64,000 nucleotides of DNA from Aureispira sp045105775 (GTDB lineage Bacteria; Bacteroidota; Bacteroidia; Chitinophagales; Saprospiraceae), in assembly GCA_045105775.1 (NCBI GenBank), contig JBGCDW010000083.1, forward strand, positions 1 to 64,000, read 5' to 3'. The position numbers were made by a program, and so were the translations under genes. This document shows positions 1 through 10,400 of the stretch, one piece after another; the stretch's first letter is position 1, and every line of letters begins with the position of its first letter. The notes beneath the pieces were generated by a model. The model did not search any database, was not told the origin of the DNA, and worked only from the letters and a program-made list of their open reading frames with translations.

Positions 1-125
1 ACTTTCCACAAGGTATAAATTTAGTATAAAAACATGCACTTTATAGTATACTTGGGTGCATTTACCAGTAAAATGAGTCAGATATGTTGTCTTGCAAAAT
101 TCCTTAAGAGAGTACAGAAATATTC

Positions 126-175
126 ATTTAAATAAGTCTAGGCTTTTAATTACAAAAGCCTAGACTTATTTAAAT
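126..175. terminator. Hairpin terminator upstream of abiE module
   Basis: A perfect 22-bp inverted repeat (arms 126-147 and 154-175, 6-nt loop) is followed by a T-rich tract. It probably ends a gene to the left of the window and insulates the toxin-antitoxin pair that starts at 230. It could act in both directions because the arms end in A/T runs. Confidence 0.75.
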
Positions 176-229
176 TCAGATTATTTTTTTCATATCTTTA
201 GGCTATAGAATAATAGAAGTCTATTTGTT

Positions 230-820
230 ATGAAAAAATTAAACGAACTTCGATATTTTTTTGATAAAAACAATGGCGTTGCAACGTCTCAAGAATTACT
301 ATGTTTTGGCTTAACTCACTATTTAATAGCGCAACTAGTCAAAAATGGAACACTTGAAAGAATTAAAAGAGGTACTTTTATTTTAGGTGACTCAGAAGAA
401 GATGAACACTATATTGCTCAAAAAATAGTTCCTCAAAGTATTTTTTGCCTATTATCCGCCGCTAGTATTTATAATTATACTACATATATCCCCAATCAAT
501 ATCACTTGGCAATCAGAGGTAATTATTATTCTCAGTTACCAGACTACCCCCCTATACAATTATACTACTGGAGAAAAAAGCAGTTTGAATTAGGAACGGC
601 TGAAATGACACTAAATAATTCTACCATAAGAATTTACAATAAAGAAAAAACAGTATGTGATTTTATAAGATTTAGAAATAAATTAGATTCTAATGTTGTA
701 AAAGAGGTTTTAAAGTCCTATTTAAAGGATAAATACAGAAATTTAACCCAATTAAACAATTACTCCAAAAAGTTAAGAATAGAATCTGTGTTAAACAATT
801 ATCTAGAAATATTACTATGA
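230..820 (+). CDS. AbiEi-family antitoxin (type IV TA system)
   Basis: This is the probable antitoxin and transcriptional repressor of a type IV toxin-antitoxin module. Residues 1-50 look like the winged-helix DNA-binding domain of AbiEi proteins, with a regularly spaced helix-turn-helix and the RIKRGTF turn; the rest matches the AbiEi C-terminal part that counteracts the toxin. The length of 196 aa is normal for the family. Its stop codon overlaps the start of the next gene by 4 bp (ATGA), which implies translational coupling. In this family the antitoxin usually represses its own operon from repeats upstream. The gene is clearly more AT-rich than its neighbours, which fits horizontal acquisition. 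The family call rests on overall pattern and on the partner gene. Confidence 0.8.
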   Translation: MKKLNELRYFFDKNNGVATSQELLCFGLTHYLIAQLVKNGTLERIKRGTFILGDSEEDEHYIAQKIVPQSIFCLLSAASIYNYTTYIPNQYHLAIRGNYYSQLPDYPPIQLYYWRKKQFELGTAEMTLNNSTIRIYNKEKTVCDFIRFRNKLDSNVVKEVLKSYLKDKYRNLTQLNNYSKKLRIESVLNNYLEILL

Positions 821-1650
821 AAACTCAATCCATCATACAAAAATTAAAAAACCACTCAAGAAAAAAACAGAAAATTCATCAAAATACGCTTACGAAATAC
901 TTTCAAGAAAGATTTTTGTATAGACTTTCTCAATCTACATATAAGGAAAATTTTTTACTAAAAGGAGGAGCACTTGCATACACTATTAGTGGAGAAGATA
1001 GCCGCCATACAAGAGATATTGATTTCTTAATTAATAAGCTTAAAGACGAGCAAAAAAATATGCGTAATATATTCGCAGAAATTTGTAAGATTACAGTAGA
1101 TGATGGCGTGCTTTTCAACACTCAAGACATAAAAATTGACGAAATCCCAAAAGAGGGAAACTATAGTGGCATTCGAATTAGAATTGAAGCAACATTAGGA
1201 AAGATAACTCAACAATTACAAATTGATATAGGTGTAGGAGATCATGTTACTCCTGGTCCTCAAGAGATTAAATATCCTACCATATTAGACGAATTACCTG
1301 CTCCTATTTTGGATGCATATTCAACAGAGTCTTTAATATCTGAAAAGTTCAATGCAATGATTGACTTGGGAGAATTTAACTCTAGGCTTAAGGATTTTTA
1401 TGATATATACATCTTAGTCGAAAGATGTGATAAGAGTGTATTAAAAAAAGCAATAAAAAATACTTTCAAAACAAGAAAAACTACCATTATTAAAGATCAT
1501 TGTGTTTTTCAAGAACAATTTTATAGAAATAAAAATCGTATAACTCAATGGTATATATTCCTCAAGAAAAACCAGCTAGGTAAACTTGATTTCGATGATG
1601 TTCATAAAAAAATTTTAGACCACCTCAAACCAATATATGATGCCCTTTAA
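817..1650 (+). CDS. AbiEii/AbiGii nucleotidyltransferase toxin
   Basis: This is the probable toxin of the type IV module, a DNA polymerase-beta-type nucleotidyltransferase. The fold signature is visible: LLKGGALAYTI near residue 50 (the hG-G motif), then RHTRDIDFLI near residue 68 carrying the two metal-binding aspartates. Family members transfer nucleotides to cellular targets (tRNA in the related MenT toxins) and give abortive infection of phage. The 277-aa length is typical. It is coupled to the antitoxin by a 4-bp overlap. Its last 4 bp also overlap the end of the convergent rfaE2-like gene, so the module sits tightly against the host chromosome with no target repeats that I can see. Confidence 0.85.
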   Translation: MKTQSIIQKLKNHSRKKQKIHQNTLTKYFQERFLYRLSQSTYKENFLLKGGALAYTISGEDSRHTRDIDFLINKLKDEQKNMRNIFAEICKITVDDGVLFNTQDIKIDEIPKEGNYSGIRIRIEATLGKITQQLQIDIGVGDHVTPGPQEIKYPTILDELPAPILDAYSTESLISEKFNAMIDLGEFNSRLKDFYDIYILVERCDKSVLKKAIKNTFKTRKTTIIKDHCVFQEQFYRNKNRITQWYIFLKKNQLGKLDFDDVHKKILDHLKPIYDAL

Positions 1651-2156
1651 ATAATCTTGTCATGTGCCGCCAAAATTTTCTGCTCTAGCTTAGTAGTAGA
1701 ATGCCCCTCTACAAAGGCTAGGCTATGCACCATTCCTCCATTAGCTTGTACCACCTCACTCCCTACAATATCCTTGGGCAGCCAGTCCCCTCCCTTTACT
1801 AAGATGTCGGGCTGTAGGTATTTAATTAATTCCAAGGGCGTGTCTTGTTCAAAAACAACCACCAAATCTATCATTTCTAAACTTGCTAATACATGCAAAC
1901 GGCTTTTTTCGTCTTTGATAGGCCGGTGCTTGCCTTTGAGCCGTGCTACAGAAGCCGTGCTATTGAGTCCTACTATCAAATGCTGGCCCAAGGAAGCCGC
2001 TTCTGATAGATAATGGATGTGTCCATAATGCAATAAATCAAAACAACCATTGGTAAATACGGTAGATTCGCCTGCTGTTTTCCAAGTTTGAATGGTGTGT
2101 TGTGCTTGATCCCAAGATTGGATTTTATGCGTGATCTGCTGGAAGTTTAGGTTCAT
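1647..2156 (-). CDS. rfaE2: D-glycero-beta-D-manno-heptose 1-P adenylyltransferase
   Basis: This cytoplasmic cytidylyltransferase-fold enzyme would activate heptose-1-phosphate with ATP to give ADP-heptose for lipopolysaccharide core synthesis. The nucleotide-binding signature is TNGCFDLLHYGHIHYL (residues about 35-50), followed by GLNSTASVARLKGKHRPI, as in RfaE domain 2. At 169 aa it is the stand-alone adenylyltransferase, not the fused kinase-adenylyltransferase HldE. The assigned start at 2156 overlaps the upstream membrane-protein gene by 32 bp, so the two are probably co-transcribed. No other methionine is available before the signature, which supports this start. Confidence 0.88.
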   Translation of the reverse strand: MNLNFQQITHKIQSWDQAQHTIQTWKTAGESTVFTNGCFDLLHYGHIHYLSEAASLGQHLIVGLNSTASVARLKGKHRPIKDEKSRLHVLASLEMIDLVVVFEQDTPLELIKYLQPDILVKGGDWLPKDIVGSEVVQANGGMVHSLAFVEGHSTTKLEQKILAAHDKII

Positions 2157-3216
2157 AGCCTCTATTATAAATGGGCAATACTATGTAGGCGAGTAAACCA
2201 AAGAAAAGATTGCCAAACAAAGTGATGGTAAAAAACATAATATTAGAAAAAGCAAACGCATCGGCTTCTGCCACTCCATAAATAACCAAGGCAGCAGTAA
2301 CCGCTATTTGATACGTTCCCATCCCGCCAGGAGAAGGAATAACCATCCCAAAAGTACCAAACGTAAAGGCCAATAAAGCCGCCATTGGAGATAAACTTTC
2401 GGTTGGGCCGTAAGCAAAAAAGCATAAGTACAACATGAGGTAGTACATAAGCCAAATAATGAGCGTGTGTACCACAAATAAGCCAGGGCGTTTGAGTTTA
2501 AATACCGTTTGTACGCCTGCACCAAAACTTTTAACCAGAGCCAATATTTTTTGTGCGAAGACTGTCGCGCGAATGGTTTTCCAGTTAGCTACGATAAGAA
2601 TAATCGTCAGCAATCCTACTGCTATACCAATCTGGAAAAATAACAACCAAGGAATAATAAAGGAGGCTTCTTCGGCAATAGGATAAGCACAAACCACCTC
2701 TGGTTGAGCTTCTCCAAATAGAAAATCGTACAGATAGGTAAATTGGGTCAAAAAGGTAAGCCCTGTTACTATTAATAACATGAGCACATCAAATGTTCGA
2801 TCAACGACAATCGTACCCACCAGTTTTTCCAAAGGCACCTTCTCGTATTGGGTTACCGTAGCTGGTTTGGCAATTTCTCCAGCACGGGGCAGAGCCAAAT
2901 TGACCATATATCCAATCATAGTAGCAAAAAAGGTATTCAGAGTCTTGGGCTGATAGCCAAGCGGCTCTATCAATTGATTCCAGCGCAGTGCTCGACTCAG
3001 GTTACTAACCATAAACGCCATTAGAATGACAAATAACCAAAAAGGATTGGTTCCTCTAAAGTCGTTTATAATTTTTTGTAGTAAAGTAGTCGAACAAGCC
3101 TTGCCTGTATCACACTGACACCCTAATTCATAAGCGGCTGCTTGATTGGTATAAACAAAGTAAAGTAGCGTTAATCCTACGCCTAAGAAAATTAAAAATT
3201 TAAGGACAGCTTTCAA
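2125..3216 (-). CDS. AglD/YbhN-type (UPF0104) integral membrane protein
   Basis: This is a polytopic inner-membrane protein of the lysylphosphatidylglycerol synthase transmembrane / flippase-like family. About eight hydrophobic segments are visible, and it has the family features NLSRALRWNQLIEPLGY, LPRAGEIAKPATV and PSPGGMGTYQ. Related proteins occur in lipid modification and envelope-glycan pathways, but the substrate here cannot be told. It is followed, with overlap, by the rfaE2-like gene, so a role in envelope lipid or LPS assembly is an inference from context. An inverted-repeat terminator at 3276-3314 separates it from fumarylacetoacetase upstream. Confidence 0.8.
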   Translation of the reverse strand: MKAVLKFLIFLGVGLTLLYFVYTNQAAAYELGCQCDTGKACSTTLLQKIINDFRGTNPFWLFVILMAFMVSNLSRALRWNQLIEPLGYQPKTLNTFFATMIGYMVNLALPRAGEIAKPATVTQYEKVPLEKLVGTIVVDRTFDVLMLLIVTGLTFLTQFTYLYDFLFGEAQPEVVCAYPIAEEASFIIPWLLFFQIGIAVGLLTIILIVANWKTIRATVFAQKILALVKSFGAGVQTVFKLKRPGLFVVHTLIIWLMYYLMLYLCFFAYGPTESLSPMAALLAFTFGTFGMVIPSPGGMGTYQIAVTAALVIYGVAEADAFAFSNIMFFTITLFGNLFFGLLAYIVLPIYNRGYEPKLPADHA

Positions 3217-3275
3217 CCTGCAATTCGTTTGTATATGGGTATTTTAAATGCACTTTTCTTTCACGAAGTCTACTT

Positions 3276-3314
3276 AAACAGAGCAATATTACCCATAACA
3301 ATACTGCTCTGTTT
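3276..3314 (-). terminator. Terminator after fumarylacetoacetase
   Basis: Inverted repeat with 15-nt arms (3276-3290 and 3300-3314) and one mismatch. It lies just beyond the minus-strand stop codon of the fumarylacetoacetase gene. The T-run after it on the minus strand is short, so its strength is uncertain. Confidence 0.55.
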
Positions 3315-3332
3315 TCTTGTTCTTATTAGAAC

Positions 3333-4604
3333 TTACAAAGCTGGTAATAACTTGCCTTCACAGGCTCCAAATCCAATACGTACACCATTGGCTTCTCCCC
3401 ATCCACGTAAAATTACCGTATCGCCATCTTTGATAAACTTGCGCTCGCTACCATCGGGCATTTGAATAGGTTTGGTGCCTCTCCATGATAATTCTAACAT
3501 AGAACCATAACTATCGGGTGTAGGCCCTGAGATAGTTCCCGAAGCACACATATCACCTACATTGACATTACAACCATTAACCGTATGGTGTGCCAATTGC
3601 TGTTTCATCGTCCAATACATGTGTTTAAAATTGGAGTTACAAACCACATGGGATTCACCTGCTTCTGGCTGAATAGCGACTTGCAGTTTTATATCATAAT
3701 TATCGTTGCCTTCGTATTTTAAATAAGGCAATACTTCTGGATCTTGTTCATAGCCCTCCGTCCGAAAAGGCTCCAACGCATCCAAGGTTACAATCCAAGG
3801 AGAAATGGTAGAACAAAAACTCTTGCCCAAAAAAGGCCCTAGTGGCACATATTCCCACTTCTGAATATCCCGAGCAGACCAGTCATTAAATAACGTTAAT
3901 CCAAAAATATAATCCTCTGCCTGAGCAGTGCTAATGGAAGCTCCCATAGAAGTTTCCTTTCCAATCACAAAGCCCATTTCTAATTCAAAATCCAATAATT
4001 TACACGGCCCATACACAGGGGGAGCTTCTGGATCGGGTCTTTGCTGCCCTTTGGGACGATGAAACTCCGTGCCAGAAACAACAATCGAAGAGGCTCTACC
4101 ATGATACCCCACAGGCAAATGCAACCAATTGGGCAATAAAGCGTTGTTGGGATCTCTAAACATGGTGCCTACATTGGTGGCATGTTCTCGACTAGAATAA
4201 AAATCGGTATAATCGCCTACCTTTACAGGCATCAACAATTTTACGTCTTCTACATGGTACAATGCCTTGGCTAAAACCACAGAATTGCCTGCCAAAGTGG
4301 TGTTCTCTGTACGAAACAATTCGGAAACACGTGCGCGTACAGCTCTGGTAGTTGCTTTTCCTAATGCTATAAAATCATTGAGGAAGGATTGTTCCAACAC
4401 CTTATGTTCTATATCAATAGATGAAAAATAGCCCTCTTGTGCCAACACAGCCAAGTCAATAACAGAGTCTCCTATAATTGTAGCAACTCTAGGTGTTTTC
4501 CCTTCGGGCTGACAAATACCAAAAGGAATATTCTGAATAGGAAAATCACTATCGGCGGAGACAGCAATCCACGAACGTAAAGTTGGATTATTTACTGGTA
4601 ACAT
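3333..4604 (-). CDS. fahA: Fumarylacetoacetase
   Basis: The last enzyme of tyrosine/homogentisate breakdown, hydrolysing fumarylacetoacetate to fumarate and acetoacetate in the cytoplasm. The N-terminal SH3-like part (to about residue 120) is followed by the FAH catalytic fold. Family motifs are clear: DYTDFYSSREHATNVGTMFR (catalytic His and metal-binding Asp), GYHGRASSIVVSG, FELEMGFVIG and NDWSARDIQKWEYVPLGPFL. At 423 aa it is full length. No other tyrosine-catabolic gene is adjacent, so the pathway must be dispersed. Terminator-like DNA follows at 3276-3314. Confidence 0.96.
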   Translation of the reverse strand: MLPVNNPTLRSWIAVSADSDFPIQNIPFGICQPEGKTPRVATIIGDSVIDLAVLAQEGYFSSIDIEHKVLEQSFLNDFIALGKATTRAVRARVSELFRTENTTLAGNSVVLAKALYHVEDVKLLMPVKVGDYTDFYSSREHATNVGTMFRDPNNALLPNWLHLPVGYHGRASSIVVSGTEFHRPKGQQRPDPEAPPVYGPCKLLDFELEMGFVIGKETSMGASISTAQAEDYIFGLTLFNDWSARDIQKWEYVPLGPFLGKSFCSTISPWIVTLDALEPFRTEGYEQDPEVLPYLKYEGNDNYDIKLQVAIQPEAGESHVVCNSNFKHMYWTMKQQLAHHTVNGCNVNVGDMCASGTISGPTPDSYGSMLELSWRGTKPIQMPDGSERKFIKDGDTVILRGWGEANGVRIGFGACEGKLLPAL

Positions 4605-4672
4605 AGCTAGGTGTTTTTATTTTAAGAATGCTGCATGGTACAGCTTCTGATAATTAAACTTGTCAAATAAAC

Positions 4673-6211
4673 TTATAAAGTGGCATCATCATCTAGAATA
4701 TCTCCTTGGTCTTTGGGTTGGCGATTAAGAATAACGCCTATTTTATTGTAATACAAGAGCACGGCTAATCCTAAAAACAAAGCTCCTTTGAAGCAAATCC
4801 AGCCAAAGTGCATACCTATATTGGGCTGACCAAATACATAATTCACAGCAATAATACCTCCCAAAAGTACAATATATTTTAGGATTCGTCCCAATGGTAA
4901 CGGAGGCAATTTTAGAATGTATATTGTTAATACAATAGACAACACCATCATCAAGAAATAGGACGCTAAGGTGGTGTAAGCAGCCACTTTGTAATCATAA
5001 TTATACAAGGGAATAAAATAAGCATTGAGCAAGATATTGACCACGCCACTCAACAAGATGATCCCTGCCAAATAACTATTTTTCTTTGCAAAATAAATCC
5101 CTCTATTGGCAAAATTGCTAATTCCATAAAACACATAAGCTCCAACAATAACAGGGGCAATGGGCAAGGCATCCAAGAACACCTGATTGGAAGAAAGGAG
5201 GGTTCCTGCATCAATTGCAAAAAGAATTAAAAAACAACCACCCAATACCAAGAGCTTGGTCATGCTATCCACTTGTTGCCAAACACGGTGATATTCTTTA
5301 TTGTTCATGTATTGGTAATAGCTCGGATTTGCTCCATCCACCAAAGCAGCCCCCAACCCCATATAAATCATCCCTATTTTATAGGCAAAGGCATATTGCC
5401 CTGCTTGGGCATGGCCTATAGATTGGTCTATATACCACTGGTCAAAGGAGGTGAGAATGTAATTGCTCAAGGCAAATGGAATCAATGGAATAGAGAACGA
5501 AAGCGCGTATTTAACATGTGCCCATTGCATATTTTTGAAGGACAAATGTTTGTAGATGATAGAAAAAGCATAACTCGCAATTAAGAAAGTGCCTATACAT
5601 TCTCCTATAATTTTACCCATGTAGGTATAACTCTCATTGGCTCCATCCAACCAATACATTTGTCCAGTAAACCAAATCAAGCCTATTATAGTCAGTCCAA
5701 ATTTACCATATTGCCAAAGCACCTGCACGGCACTTTGACGCTTGCTTTGTTTGGTCGCCACCATCAACTGACCAAAAATTGCCATAATAACCACCAAGTA
5801 AGCCGTCAGCAATAACCACTTTATCAAATGATTGGGCAAATTGAGTAAACGTGCCATTTGCGCCTCAAATATCCACATCAAGCCCCCAAATGCCATAAAA
5901 CTCAGGGTTACCCCAATAACAATCGTTCCCAAAAAAGCTTCAAAGTCTGTTTTTTCTTCTTCAAAGTAATAACGGGATACCGCCCAGTGCAAATTGAGGG
6001 TTACCAATACCGATATCATCAATAAATAAGAAGTAAACACATTGACAATGCCATATTCCTCTGCACTAAGATATGCCGTAAAGACAGGTAAGGAAACTAA
6101 GCCCAATAAGTGTACCAGCAGTGTCCCCGAAAAATAGGTACTGGCATGTTTGAACGTATCAAAAAAAGAAAATTGTTGGAGGCGTTGAACTAGGCCGCGA
6201 AACCACATCAT
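4673..6211 (-). CDS. Wzx/MATE-like oligosaccharide flippase
   Basis: A 512-aa integral membrane protein with about 12-14 hydrophobic helices and the polysaccharide-biosynthesis (PST/MOP superfamily) pattern. It starts with an amphipathic stretch and TYFSGTLLVHLLGLVSLPVF, and has the long internal sequence typical of these exporters. It probably flips lipid-linked glycan precursors across the inner membrane. The acidic C-terminal tail (last 15 residues) is cytoplasmic. No glycosyltransferases are next to it, so the substrate is unknown. The start at 6211 is preceded by 420 bp of structured non-coding DNA. Confidence 0.82.
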   Translation of the reverse strand: MMWFRGLVQRLQQFSFFDTFKHASTYFSGTLLVHLLGLVSLPVFTAYLSAEEYGIVNVFTSYLLMISVLVTLNLHWAVSRYYFEEEKTDFEAFLGTIVIGVTLSFMAFGGLMWIFEAQMARLLNLPNHLIKWLLLTAYLVVIMAIFGQLMVATKQSKRQSAVQVLWQYGKFGLTIIGLIWFTGQMYWLDGANESYTYMGKIIGECIGTFLIASYAFSIIYKHLSFKNMQWAHVKYALSFSIPLIPFALSNYILTSFDQWYIDQSIGHAQAGQYAFAYKIGMIYMGLGAALVDGANPSYYQYMNNKEYHRVWQQVDSMTKLLVLGGCFLILFAIDAGTLLSSNQVFLDALPIAPVIVGAYVFYGISNFANRGIYFAKKNSYLAGIILLSGVVNILLNAYFIPLYNYDYKVAAYTTLASYFLMMVLSIVLTIYILKLPPLPLGRILKYIVLLGGIIAVNYVFGQPNIGMHFGWICFKGALFLGLAVLLYYNKIGVILNRQPKDQGDILDDDATL

Positions 6212-6389
6212 AATATTAAGCTCAAAATAACGGAATCAGCACTATTGCTAATTTGGACAAGAAAGGTAGGGATAATTTTGTTGGTTTGGATGGGGGGATG
6301 TTGTTAAGGTATTGTCAAAGGAAAAGAATTGCAGTGGATTAATTCCAAATAAACTGCACATTTTCTGTGTTCACTTCGTTTTTATTCAT

Positions 6390-6587
6390 GAAGTTGTTTA
6401 AAAATTCGAGGTAGGATGATAAATAAGTGCTTGGAAGTCAAGACAAAGCTCGGTTTTGGTTTCGTAGCTGGAAGCTACGGGAGTAAAAGTAGCTGAAGTA
6501 TTTGGCTTTCAATCTGCGTAGGCTTGTACCCAAAAGGTACAAAGGCTCTAGTATTTAGCAACTATTTGGGTGTTTTTAAACAACTTC
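6390..6587. repeat. 198-nt structured intergenic element with 15-bp terminal inverted repeats
   Basis: The gap 6212-6630 contains no gene. It holds perfect 15-bp inverted repeats (GAAGTTGTTTAAAAA at 6390-6404 and its complement at 6573-6587). Between them are at least two perfect short hairpins: CGTAGCT/AGCTACG at 6463-6479 and TTGTACC/GGTACAA at 6524-6542. Versions of the terminal motif recur elsewhere in the window close to gene starts. It may be a small non-autonomous element or a long structured leader for the gene at 6631. A -7-like hexamer (TAATTTTG, 6273-6280) lies upstream. Confidence 0.5.
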
Positions 6588-6630
6588 CATAATAACACTC
6601 CATCTTCTTAAAAATAATAGTACGATAACC

Positions 6631-7257
6631 ATGAAGCAAGCAACGCTAATTATCACCCTCATTCTTGGGTGGACCATGCTAGGACAAGCCCAATTACAAC
6701 AACAACTAGGTTTTGATCTGGGAGTAGGCTTTCATAATATACAGCACCACACCACGTCTAACATCAGTTTTGAGAAGAAACCTGACTTGACTATAGGCGC
6801 GACAGGAACACTCAAATATGATTTGATTATTGCTCAACACTTTCATATTGGGGTAGGATTTGGTTTAGAAGGAACTCAATCTACTACAGAAGAAATAAAC
6901 ACCACCAATTTATTATTGCCTGTAGAAATAGGCTACCGAAGTCCTGCTGTGGGGATAGTGTACTTTACGGGTGACTTGTTTTTTATGCCTATGGCTACCG
7001 TTTGGAAAGCCAAGCCCACTTACTACCCCAATGCACAGGGCAATGGTCAAGATATACAATATTTATTTTTGGAGTACGAAACATTTAGTTTTCACACAGG
7101 TGTCAAATTTGGTATTGCCTGCCCTATATCCAAGGTTTTAGAACTACAGTTCAATTTGTTAGGACGTATAAATATAGTGCCTAAAGTTACCAATACTTCT
7201 GAACTACATAGAGATTGGGGGGTACTGCTGAATGCGGGATTGCGCTGGAACCTGTAA
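6631..7257 (+). CDS. Putative outer-membrane beta-barrel protein
   Basis: A 208-aa exported protein. It has a classical signal peptide (MKQATLIITLILGWTMLGQAQ, cleavage near residue 20). The mature part is a run of alternating polar/hydrophobic strands (for example FHIGVGFGLEG and FHTGVKFGIACP) that ends in an aromatic-rich strand, LLNAGLRWNL. This is the pattern of the small outer-membrane porin-like proteins common in Bacteroidota. I do not recognise a precise family and infer no substrate. The gene is monocistronic, preceded by a long structured leader. Confidence 0.65.
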   Translation: MKQATLIITLILGWTMLGQAQLQQQLGFDLGVGFHNIQHHTTSNISFEKKPDLTIGATGTLKYDLIIAQHFHIGVGFGLEGTQSTTEEINTTNLLLPVEIGYRSPAVGIVYFTGDLFFMPMATVWKAKPTYYPNAQGNGQDIQYLFLEYETFSFHTGVKFGIACPISKVLELQFNLLGRINIVPKVTNTSELHRDWGVLLNAGLRWNL

Positions 7258-7338
7258 CCTAGCAAGCTGCTTTAGGGCTGTAGAAGGTGTTTAGTAGGAA
7301 AATACACGCGTTAAGGGTCTTTTTTGGATTTAATCTAC

Positions 7339-7346
7339 TAGCTTTG
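7339..7346 (+). promoter_or_regulatory. Possible -7 element of helicase gene
   Basis: TAGCTTTG fits the Bacteroidota -7 consensus TAnnTTTG. It lies 66 bp before the preferred ATG of the helicase. I find no TTG at the right distance for a -33 element, so this is weak. Confidence 0.3.
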
Positions 7347-7411
7347 TAGGTAACTTTTTTGCATTTTTTTCGTTGAAATAATTATTGCATTTAGTGCCAA
7401 CAAGCCCCTTT

Positions 7412-10400
7412 ATGGAACGCACAGCCTATCATCAACACTTCCAAAATATTATAGCTGGCCTCAATCCTGCTCAACAACAAGCTGTAGAGCAAACCGAAGG
7501 CCCTGTAATGGCTATTGCTGGTCCAGGTACAGGCAAAACACACATTCTCACTGCTCGTATTGGTCAAATCTTACTCCACACAGATGCCCAAGCCCACAAT
7601 ATTTTGTGTCTGACGTTTACCGATGCAGCCGTCAATGCGATGCGCCAACGCCTCTTATCTTTTATTGGGCCAGAGGCACATCGAGTCCATTTGTATACCT
7701 TTCATTCTTTTTGTAATAAAATTATTCAAGAAAACTTGGAGGTGTTTGGGCAATATGACCTAGAACCACTTTCTGACTTGGAACGAATTGAGGTGATTAG
7801 AGGTTTGATGGATGATTTGGACATGGAACATCCCTTGCGATGGGGCAAAACAGATCCTTATTATTACGAGCAACATTTGGCCAATCTTTTTCAGACCATG
7901 AAGGCCGAGCGTTGGACAACCGATTACTTACAGGCACATATTGAAGCCTATGTAGAATTATTGCCCGAGCAACCCGAATACAGATACAAGCGTAGTGCTG
8001 GACAATACAAAAAAGGAGAACTAAAGCAAGCGCAGTATCAGAAAATGCTCAAAAAGATGGAACAACTCAAAGCGGGTATTCTACTTTTTGCAGATTATCA
8101 AGACAGTCTGGAAATGCGCCGACGTTACGATTATGAAGATATGATTCTCTGGGTCTTAGAGGCGTTTGAACAAGAAGATTTTTTGTTGAGAATTTACCAA
8201 GAGCAGTACTTGTATATATTGGTAGATGAATTTCAGGATACCAATGGTGCTCAAAGTGCCGTAGTGGAACATTTGGTGGCCTATTGGCAGGAGCGTCCCA
8301 ACTTATTTATTGTAGGCGATGATGACCAATCTATTTACGAGTTTCAGGGGGCGCGTATGAAAAATATGACGGACTTCTACGAACGGTATGCCGATAGCTT
8401 ATTATTGGTTGTTCTCAAAGAAAACTATCGCTCTTCTCAACATATCCTAGAAGCGGCTCGACATGCTATTGAGCACAATGACTTGCGCATTATCAATCAA
8501 CTAGAGGCGCTGGGCCTCAACAAACAATTGATTGGAGCCAATCCTGACTATGCTCAGTTGGATGTTCCTGTACAAATTATTGCTTATCCCAACCAGTTGC
8601 AAGAAGAAATTGCCTTGGTGCAGCAATTGGAGGAGCTTCAAAGCCAAGGGGTAGCTTGGTCTGATATGGCTGTGCTTTACGCCAAGCATAAGCAAGCAGA
8701 AACCCTCATTGATTTGCTAGAAAAACGCGGCATTCCCTATCAATCCAAACGCAAGATTAATATTCTGGAGTTGCCACTATTGTATAATTTCAGAAAACTC
8801 TTGGCTTATATTGCTCAAGAGTATCAAAAGCCTTTTAGCAATGAAGAGGTGTTTTTTGAGTTTCTGTATTATAATTTTGTTGGAATTTCGGCTCAAGATG
8901 CCGCTTTGCTTACAGCTTATATGGCTCGTCAAACCAAGGCCGCTTACCTCCAAAGAGCCTATGAGCAGGTTCCATTGTGGCGAGAAACCTTACGCAATAG
9001 AGCTTTGTTGGAAGAATTGGGTTTAGAAAATCCTGATCGTGTTACTGCTTTTGTACAATTCTTGGACGAGAGTATCCATCAATACAAAGACTTGAGTTTG
9101 CTCCGCTTACTAGAGTTTATTATCAATAAAAGTGGCCTCATTGGTTATGTTACGCGACATGAACGAAAATTGTGGCTGACGCAAGTAGTGGGAACGTTGT
9201 TTGAATTTACCAAACGAGAGAGTGCCAAGAATCACCGTCTAGATTTAGGGGGCTTGTTGATGTTGCTAAACCACATGCAAGATAATAATTTAGGAATGGG
9301 TGTTTTTCAAGTGCAGCAGGCCAGCAACGGGGTACAATTGATTACCGCACATTCGGCCAAGGGTTTGGAGTTTGAGTATGTTTTTATCATCAATGCTGTA
9401 AAGGATTTTTGGGAACCGAGCAACAAATCGGGACGCAAATTTACCTTGCCAGATACCCTCTTGCTTTCCAACGCAACTGATGCTTTAGAGGCCGCTAGAC
9501 GCTTGTTTTATGTAGCTATGACACGTGCTAAAAAACGACTTCAAATTTCTTATTATCAATACAATAGCAAGCAAAAATCACAAGCTACAGCAGTGTTTGT
9601 TGATGAATTGGTTCAACGTCAAGGCTTAGGACTAGAGCTAGAAGAGCGCGAAGCGACAGAGGCTGCTCAATGGCAATTGTTGTTGTTAACAGAGCAACCC
9701 CAAAAACCACAGATCAGTTTACTAGATAGTGCTACGCTTCATTACTTACTCGATGGTTTTAGATTGAGCATTTCCGCACTCAATAGTTATTTACAATGTC
9801 CACTTAGTTTTTATTATGAATATGTATTGCGTATTCCTACGGTTTCGAGTCCAGAGGCGGCTTATGGCACAGCTATTCACAATGCACTGCACCGTTTGTT
9901 TATTGCTGCTATGAAAACAGAACCCATAGAATTGCCCTCGGTTGAACATTTTTTGAGCTTATTTGAATATGAATTATCGAAGCAAAAGTATTTTTTGACT
10001 AAAAAAATATTTGACGAGCGGCTAGAATTGGGAAATAGACATTTACCTATTTATTATAAGGCTCGTAAACATAGTTGGGTACAACAATTGCGGCATTCGA
10101 CCGTGTGGACGGAGCGTCCCTTTAGAAATGTAGAAATTGAGGGGGTTCCCATCACAGGTACCATTGATAAATTGGTCTTTCAGGCCATTGATGGGAGCCA
10201 GTCCTTGCATTTGATTGATTACAAAACAGGAAAACTAAAAGAAAATCGTTTGCAAGGGCAAAGTAAGAGTCAAGAGTATGGGGGCAATTATTGGCGACAA
10301 TTATTGTTTTATAAAATTCTAGTAGAACAAGCCAATGCTATGCCCTATGTTGTGAAGGCAGCTACTATTGATTATTTAACCCCTACAGAAGAAGGTGTTT

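Noticed and set aside
1657..2013. 118-codon frame on the plus strand
   Set aside because: It lies wholly antisense to the rfaE2-like gene, and its translation has no recognisable features.
5273..5584. 103-codon frame on the plus strand
   Set aside because: Antisense shadow of the flippase gene; the hydrophobic stretches are mirrored from the true membrane protein.
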